DNA of 19,042 bases, taken from NCBI GenBank assembly GCA_021801945.1, contig JAKABE010000023.1:1-19042 (forward strand), given 5' to 3'. Position 1 is the stretch's first letter. Each line of letters begins with the position of its first letter. This document shows, one piece after another, positions 14,743 to 19,042 of the stretch. Origin of the DNA: Acidobacteriota bacterium (lineage in GTDB: Bacteria; Acidobacteriota; Terriglobia; Terriglobales; Acidobacteriaceae). The notes under the pieces were generated by a model that saw nothing but the letters and a program-made list of their open reading frames with translations, did not search any database and was not told where the DNA came from. The position numbers were made by a program, and so were the translations under genes.

Positions 14743-15360
14743 TCAGGTAGCCGCTGCACGCGCCTTGTGGCGTTGCGCCCACTTGAGCACCGGCCGCGCC
14801 AGCAGCAGCACGGCCACGATGACCGTCATGTCCAGCGGCTTCAATACCCCCGGCTTCATCTGCCACCAGAAATGAATGATGCCACAGACGATGGCCGGGT
14901 AGATGAGCAAGTGCATCCGGCTCCAACGTTTGCCGCCCAGCTTGCGGATCGACCATGCGGTTGACGTGGCGGCCAGCGGCAGCAGCAGCAGCCACGCGGC
15001 CATGCCCATGGTGATGTAGCGCCGCTTGGCTATATCGGAGATCATCAGTCCTACATTGAAGCCTGCGTAGAGCCACACGTAGGTGAGCAGGTGTAGCGAC
15101 CCGTAGAAGAATGCGAAGAGCCCCATTAGGCGCCGGAACTGGATGAGCCAGCCGAGCCGCGGAACCAGCCTCCGAACCGGAGAAATGGCCAACGTAATGG
15201 CCAGCAAGTCCAGTGTGGCACTGCCTGTGGTAAAGGTAATAGCGGCCGTCTGATCGGGCCCCAGGTTGTTCGTCACCACGCCCCATACCAACCAGGCAAG
15301 CGGCGACAGACAGGCTAACCACGTCAGCGTCTTGAGCAAGATAAGAAATTTGCGGGGCAC
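14743..15360 (-). CDS. msrQ: MsrQ, heme-binding membrane subunit of the methionine sulfoxide reductase system
   Basis: MsrQ is the inner-membrane b-type heme protein that passes electrons from the quinone pool or a flavin reductase to periplasmic MsrP. The 205-aa protein starts with GTG 15360, preceded by AAGGG with 6-nt spacing. It has about six membrane segments and the expected ferric-reductase-like histidines: H90 in YGSLHLLTYVW, H150 in RMHLLIYPA, and H163 in GIIHFWWQ. The conserved loop RRLMGLFAFFYGSLH is intact. Its partner msrP lies upstream on the same strand but 462 bp away, farther than in the usual tight msrPQ operon. The N-terminus varies within the family, so the start is moderately certain. 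Confidence 0.93.
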   Translation of the reverse strand: MPRKFLILLKTLTWLACLSPLAWLVWGVVTNNLGPDQTAAITFTTGSATLDLLAITLAISPVRRLVPRLGWLIQFRRLMGLFAFFYGSLHLLTYVWLYAGFNVGLMISDIAKRRYITMGMAAWLLLLPLAATSTAWSIRKLGGKRWSRMHLLIYPAIVCGIIHFWWQMKPGVLKPLDMTVIVAVLLLARPVLKWAQRHKARAAAT

Positions 15361-15822
15361 ATTGATCCCTTGTGTGGATTGGCGTTCGAAGCGGAAGATC
15401 GTGGATCACTCATCCGGGATCTCGTCCGTCATGCCGCTGTGGCTGAATTGCGGAAAGACCATGAAGCGTCTCCCAATCACGCGGGGTGAAAGAGCAAACT
15501 TCCAGTCCGATCCTTTGAACCGGGCTCCACTATCCGGCCGCTCGAAGTCAGTCTTGCAGCAGCGGATGAAAAGAAACTCAATGGCAGCGATGATCACCAT
15601 TCAGGGAAGAGACTGCATCATCCTATTCGAATCCATTGGATCGTTGTTCTCCCAGTCGGCTCTGAATCTTTGACCTGCCGGCCCTTAGTTCGCGTGGTGT
15701 AACAATAGAGGTTCGCCGAAAAACAACCGTTGATCCTTCGAGTCCCCACCGCGGTGAACCGCAAAGACGCGACCAACTCCACTCGACGGTTCTATTGTGC
15801 TGCAAACTTCAGTTAGGAGACC
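15361..15822. other. 462-bp gap between msrP and msrQ
   Basis: Short frames exist on both strands (for example a 64-codon minus frame at 15406-15600) but lack ribosome binding sites and recognisable products. A 10-bp palindrome, CACCGCGGTG, sits at 15747-15756. No clear terminator follows msrP, so cotranscription through the gap is possible. I see no gene here. Confidence 0.5.
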
Positions 15823-16827
15823 CTAGTAATCCCTTTTTAGATTCATGCCTTTGTAGAGATAAGCCACCTGATCACCGTAGCCGTTGAACATCAGCGTGGT
15901 GCGGAGTTGCTCGTAGAAAGGCAATCCGATGCGCCTTTCGGTTTTTTGGCTCCAGGGCACTGTGTCTACGTTGGGGTTCACATTCGAGTAGAAACCGTAC
16001 GCTTGCGGCGACTGGCTGTTCCAAGTGGTGTTCGGCTGGTTCTTCACAAAGCGCATCTTCACGATCGATTTTGCGGATTTGTACCCGTACTTCCACGGCA
16101 CCACGATGCGCACCGGCGCGCCGTCCTGGTTGGGCAGCGTCTGGCCATAGAGCCCAAAGGTGAGCAACGTCAGCGGGTTCATGGCCTCGTCCATGCGCAA
16201 TCCTTCGCGGTATGGCCAGTAAATTCCGGGGTCCTCGGCTGACCACTTATCCACATGCGGGTTGTAGTAGGAGAGAAACTGCACATACTCTGCCGTCGCG
16301 AACGGTTCGCATTGCTTGATGAGCTCCGAAAGCGAGTAGCCCACCCACGGTATCACCATGCTCCATGCCTCCACGCAGCGATGGCGGTAGACGCGGTCTT
16401 CAAGGGGGCGCAGTTTGAGCAGGTCTTCGATGCCGAAGGTGCGCGGCTTGTTCACCAGCCCCTCCACTTGAATGCTCCACGGCCGCGTAGGCATCCCGCT
16501 GGCGTGCTTGTAAGGATCGTCCTTGCTCACCCCAAACTCGTAAAAGTTGTTGTAGTGAGTGATGTCGTACAAGGGAGTCAATTGCTCGTCCGCGGTCGTG
16601 AGCGGGCTGTAGACAGTTTTGAGCTTGGTGAGGGTGGCGTCGGCCAGCACAGTTGCCTGCGGAGCCAAGACCCGCGCCAGCCGGTCTGCACCAAGTGCCG
16701 CAACGCCCAAAGCCGCCACGCTCGGGGCTGCGCCGCGCAAGAAGCGCCGGCGGTTCAGGTACTTGAGGTATTGGCTCTGGGATGTGATCTCCGACGAAGG
16801 GATATCGGGTGGTTTGCCGATGAGCAT
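15823..16827 (-). CDS. msrP: MsrP, molybdopterin-dependent periplasmic methionine sulfoxide reductase
   Basis: MsrP repairs oxidised methionines in envelope proteins, both R and S forms, using a molybdopterin cofactor. I choose ATG 16827 (334 aa), which has GAGGT upstream. An in-frame GTG at 16902 would add 25 residues but coincides with the likely -35 box, so it is rejected. A Tat signal NRRRFLRGAAPSVAALGVAALG (residues about 50-71 of the frame from GTG, about 25-46 here) marks folded export. The core shows the family landmarks: LTPLYDITHYNNFYEFG, RPWSIQVEGLVNKPRTF, YRHRCVEAWSMVIPWVGY with the Mo-ligand C151, DGAPVRIVVPWKYGYKSAKSI, and TWNSQSPQAYGFYSNVNP. It needs MsrQ, encoded downstream. 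Confidence 0.95.
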   Translation of the reverse strand: MLIGKPPDIPSSEITSQSQYLKYLNRRRFLRGAAPSVAALGVAALGADRLARVLAPQATVLADATLTKLKTVYSPLTTADEQLTPLYDITHYNNFYEFGVSKDDPYKHASGMPTRPWSIQVEGLVNKPRTFGIEDLLKLRPLEDRVYRHRCVEAWSMVIPWVGYSLSELIKQCEPFATAEYVQFLSYYNPHVDKWSAEDPGIYWPYREGLRMDEAMNPLTLLTFGLYGQTLPNQDGAPVRIVVPWKYGYKSAKSIVKMRFVKNQPNTTWNSQSPQAYGFYSNVNPNVDTVPWSQKTERRIGLPFYEQLRTTLMFNGYGDQVAYLYKGMNLKRDY

Positions 16828-16872
16828 AAGTTGACCTCGCAACGGAGGGGAAGGCTCCGCCGACCTTGTTTT

Positions 16873-16902
16873 ATTAGACACGCCGCAGGGGCCGCCTGTC
16901 AC
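16873..16902 (-). promoter_or_regulatory. Likely sigma-70-type promoter of msrP
   Basis: On the minus strand GTGACA (16902-16897) and TCTAAT (16878-16873) are 18 bp apart, each matching 5 of 6 consensus bases. Transcription would begin about 40 nt before the msrP ATG, separating msrP from the methyltransferase gene upstream. Confidence 0.5.
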
Positions 16903-16960
16903 AAGATTTGTGAGATTTTCGGCGAAAAGCTCTTTCTACCCAGGGAATAAATCCCAGATT

Positions 16961-17758
16961 TCAGTCGCAGTTGTGCCAGGCGAACACGGCTACCGGGTAG
17001 GCGATCTGGACCGCGCCATCTTTCCGCCGCGCGGCCACGCCTAGCATGTCGGTCCCTGCCTGAATCTCCTCCGCAAACAGCGCGCGAATCCGCTCCGCAT
17101 CGCCATCCTTAGGGAACGAGCCGGCCAGCAGATTCTCCAGATCCATCTCCAGCATGCACATCTGTTTCGCGTGCAGACTCAGCCCGGCGGCTTCTCCCAG
17201 TGCTTCCATCTCCGCCGCAGTCAGGGCCTGCGTATGAGACGGATCGCGCAGCTTCTCCCAGTGGTCGAAGCGTTCTTGCGTCTCCGGGTCCGGCGCAACG
17301 TCGCACACCACAATCGTGCCGCCCGGCTTCGCCACACGTTTCATCTCGCGTAGGGCAGCCGCCGGCTCCAGAAAGTGATGCAGCGAGAACCGCGTCACGA
17401 CGCCCTCAAAGCTGCCGGCCGTAAACGGCAGCTCGGTCGACAATCCCGGGCTCCAGGTCGCGTTGGGTACGCCCCGCTCGGTTTGCAGGCGGCGCGCCCG
17501 CTCCAGCATGGCGGGCACCACGTCCAGCCCGGTCACGTGGTGCACACGCTGCGCAAGGTAGCAGGAGACAATCCCCGGCCCGCAGGCCACATCCAGCAGT
17601 GTGTCTTCCGCACGAAACTCTCCGCACGCGGCCATCGCATCGAGCAGCGCATCTTTGCCGCGCCCGTGCCGCTCGACAAAAGGCTCTGCCTGCCGCGTGA
17701 ACTGATCCTGGATTGTGGCGTCGTGGTGGATTGCGGCGTCGTGGTGCACAGTGTTCAT
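16961..17758 (-). CDS. Class I SAM-dependent methyltransferase
   Basis: The 265-aa protein starts at ATG 17758, 7 nt after the permease stop; no Shine-Dalgarno sequence is visible, so translation may depend on coupling to the permease gene. Motif I is LLDVACGPGIVSCYLA (about residues 53-68), followed by VTGLDVVPAMLERAR (acidic loop), STELPFTAGSFEGVVTRFSLHHF, and MKRVAKPGGTIVVCD. This is the UbiE/methyltransferase-11 type fold, so a small-molecule substrate is likely but unknown. The N-terminus contains a His-rich duplication, HHDAAI then HHDATI, from an 18-bp tandem repeat. The C-terminal 90 residues are helical and probably determine substrate. An upstream ATG in the frame overlaps the permease and is rejected. 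Confidence 0.85.
   Translation of the reverse strand: MNTVHHDAAIHHDATIQDQFTRQAEPFVERHGRGKDALLDAMAACGEFRAEDTLLDVACGPGIVSCYLAQRVHHVTGLDVVPAMLERARRLQTERGVPNATWSPGLSTELPFTAGSFEGVVTRFSLHHFLEPAAALREMKRVAKPGGTIVVCDVAPDPETQERFDHWEKLRDPSHTQALTAAEMEALGEAAGLSLHAKQMCMLEMDLENLLAGSFPKDGDAERIRALFAEEIQAGTDMLGVAARRKDGAVQIAYPVAVFAWHNCD
17711..17746 (-). repeat. 18-bp tandem repeat in the methyltransferase 5' end
   Basis: Two 18-bp copies at 17711-17728 and 17729-17746 differ at one base. They are in frame (6 codons) and encode HHDATI and HHDAAI near the N-terminus of the methyltransferase. Confidence 0.9.
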
Positions 17759-17765
17759 AGGGAAA

Positions 17766-19042
17766 TTATGCAGTGTCCGCCGACCGCGCAAACGGCCACT
17801 GCCCCAACCGCCGCGCGCGCCACAGATAAAGCAGCGTGCCCGAAACCCCAATTCCTCCCGCCGCGGCCAGCTCTCCCAGCGCATGCGAGCGGCTCACGAG
17901 GATGAAGATGAACCCCGCCATCGCCGCCAGCGGCGGCAGCGGGTAGAGCGGAATCTTGAACGGCCGCTTCAGCTCCGGCTGCCGGATCCTGAGCCAGATC
18001 ACGCCCGCCTGTTGCAGCAAGAATTGCAGCAGAATGCGCGTGATGACCAGCATGGTGATCACCTGCACCAGCGAAAAGAAGCAGAACACCACCCCCACCA
18101 TCCCCAGCGCCACCAGTGAGCGGTGAGGAATCCCGTGCTTGGGATGAACAGCGGCCAGAAAGCTAAAGTAGTTGCCGTCGCGCGCAGCCGCATAGGGCAC
18201 GCGCGAGTAGCCCAGCAGCAGCGAAAAGACCGACGCAAACGCGGTCCACACAATCAGCGCGGCAATCGTGTACCCGGCCCAGTGCCCAAAGGCCGAGCGC
18301 GCGATCTCGGCCGCCAGTTGCATACGCACCGCGGCGCTCTCGGCGGCGTGCGCCACAGCCTCGCGCAGCGATGGCAGTGCGGCCATGTTCATGGCGATAT
18401 AAAACGCCGAGACAAAGAGCACTGAGAGCAGAATGGCGCGCGGAATCGTGCGCTCCGGCTGGCGCACCTCGCTACCCAAAAAGCAGATGTTGTAGTAGCC
18501 CCAATAATCGTAGGTGGCGACCAGCGTAGCCTGCGCTAGGCCTCCCAGCGCCAAGGCCGCGGGCAGCGCGGGCGCGGCTGGCATGTGCCAGCCCCCGGTG
18601 GCCGCCGCGTGCGTAAAGCCGGAGACGATGACTCCGCTCAGCGCGGCAATGACTCCGGCAAATAGCACCCAAGCCAGGCGCGTAATCGAGCTCAGATTGC
18701 GGTAGAGCAGCGCCGTCACCAGCACGCATGCTCCGGCGGCGGCAAAGTTCGCATAGTGCAGCGCCGGCCAGGCCGCGATCGGCGCCGTTTCCAGTCCCGG
18801 CCAAAAGACCGCCAGAAACCCCGATAACCCGATGCACCCCGAGGCGATCGACAGCGGCGCGGTGAAGCTTACCTGCCACACAAACAGAAAGCTCAGCCAG
18901 TTGCCCGCGCCCTCGGGGCCGTAGATTTCACGTAGAAACGCATATGAGCCGCCTGCGCGCGGGAACATTGCGCCCAGCTCGGCCCATACCAAGCCGTCGG
19001 CCACGGCCAGTCCTGCGCCCAGCACCCACGCCCACACTGACA
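17766..19042 (-). CDS. APC-family amino acid permease (N-terminus outside window)
   Basis: About 425 residues of a polytopic inner-membrane transporter are visible; the frame stays open to the right edge, and the GTG at 19037 is not a likely start because conserved sequence precedes it. Features of the amino acid-polyamine-organocation superfamily include ADGLVWAELGAMFPRAGGSYAFLREIYG in helices 2-3, the ATYDYWGYYNICFLGSEVRQPERTIPRAI region around helix 6, and a SRVPYAAARDGNYF segment with HPKHGIPHRSL in the following loop. About ten hydrophobic segments are present. It most likely imports an amino acid; the substrate cannot be told. It is the first visible gene of the minus-strand block, and the methyltransferase follows 7 nt behind its TAA. 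Confidence 0.9.
   Translation of the reverse strand, partial: SVWAWVLGAGLAVADGLVWAELGAMFPRAGGSYAFLREIYGPEGAGNWLSFLFVWQVSFTAPLSIASGCIGLSGFLAVFWPGLETAPIAAWPALHYANFAAAGACVLVTALLYRNLSSITRLAWVLFAGVIAALSGVIVSGFTHAAATGGWHMPAAPALPAALALGGLAQATLVATYDYWGYYNICFLGSEVRQPERTIPRAILLSVLFVSAFYIAMNMAALPSLREAVAHAAESAAVRMQLAAEIARSAFGHWAGYTIAALIVWTAFASVFSLLLGYSRVPYAAARDGNYFSFLAAVHPKHGIPHRSLVALGMVGVVFCFFSLVQVITMLVITRILLQFLLQQAGVIWLRIRQPELKRPFKIPLYPLPPLAAMAGFIFILVSRSHALGELAAAGGIGVSGTLLYLWRARRLGQWPFARSADTA

Noticed and set aside
16828..16902. 25-residue upstream extension of MsrP from a GTG
   Set aside because: The GTG lies in the probable -35 box, and ATG 16827 has its own ribosome binding site and gives a normal Tat precursor.
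16255..16950. 231-codon plus-strand frame opposite msrP
   Set aside because: MsrP has an unmistakable cofactor site and Tat signal; the opposing frame has no recognisable features.

Overview
The window looks like a chromosomal segment of a Gram-negative bacterium with roughly 60% G+C, most likely an acidobacterium (Terriglobales/Acidobacteriaceae-like). This is inferred from gene content and protein character: rodA followed by an RNase E/G with a large internal insert, outer-membrane beta-barrel proteins with signal peptides, a Tat-exported MsrP with MsrQ, and cytosolic YceI next to pirin. No rRNA, tRNA or CRISPR array was seen.

Layout. Bases 1-253 hold the 3' end of rodA (cell-wall elongation), followed by a hairpin. 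About 750 bp without a convincing gene precede a 990-aa Rne/Rng ribonuclease (1007-3979), which ends at a strong hairpin. A secreted outer-membrane beta-barrel protein follows (4137-5168). It converges, across a 10-bp-stem hairpin, on a two-gene minus-strand operon of unknown function (soluble 121 aa, then membrane 128 aa, with a GTGA stop/start overlap). Bases 6008-7722 are gene-poor. They contain a small minus-strand ORF with a signal-like N-terminus and a probable decayed minus-strand gene.

Bases 7723-10564 are a plus-strand cluster: a small PA2779-like protein with a C-terminal membrane segment, a secreted PA2778-like C39-type cysteine peptidase, and a TPR plus beta-barrel protein. This is the best candidate for an under-described system in the window. 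YceI (10703) and pirin (11475) follow, each preceded by a palindrome that could be an operator. An apparently intact IS200/IS605-type element (about 12541-13200) has hairpin ends. Next come a small minus-strand unknown (13359-13694), a gene-free stretch with a short direct repeat, and rnhB, whose -10-like box sits so close to the ATG that the mRNA may be leaderless.

The right end is a minus-strand block read from the right edge: a truncated APC-family permease, a SAM methyltransferase 7 nt behind it, then msrP with its own likely promoter, and msrQ. msrP and msrQ together form the envelope methionine-sulfoxide repair system, but here they are separated by 462 bp without a clear gene.

The cell-envelope theme (RodA, MsrPQ, two beta-barrel proteins, the exported peptidase cluster) is strong. 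The gene-poor stretches and the IS element mark where the segment has been rearranged.
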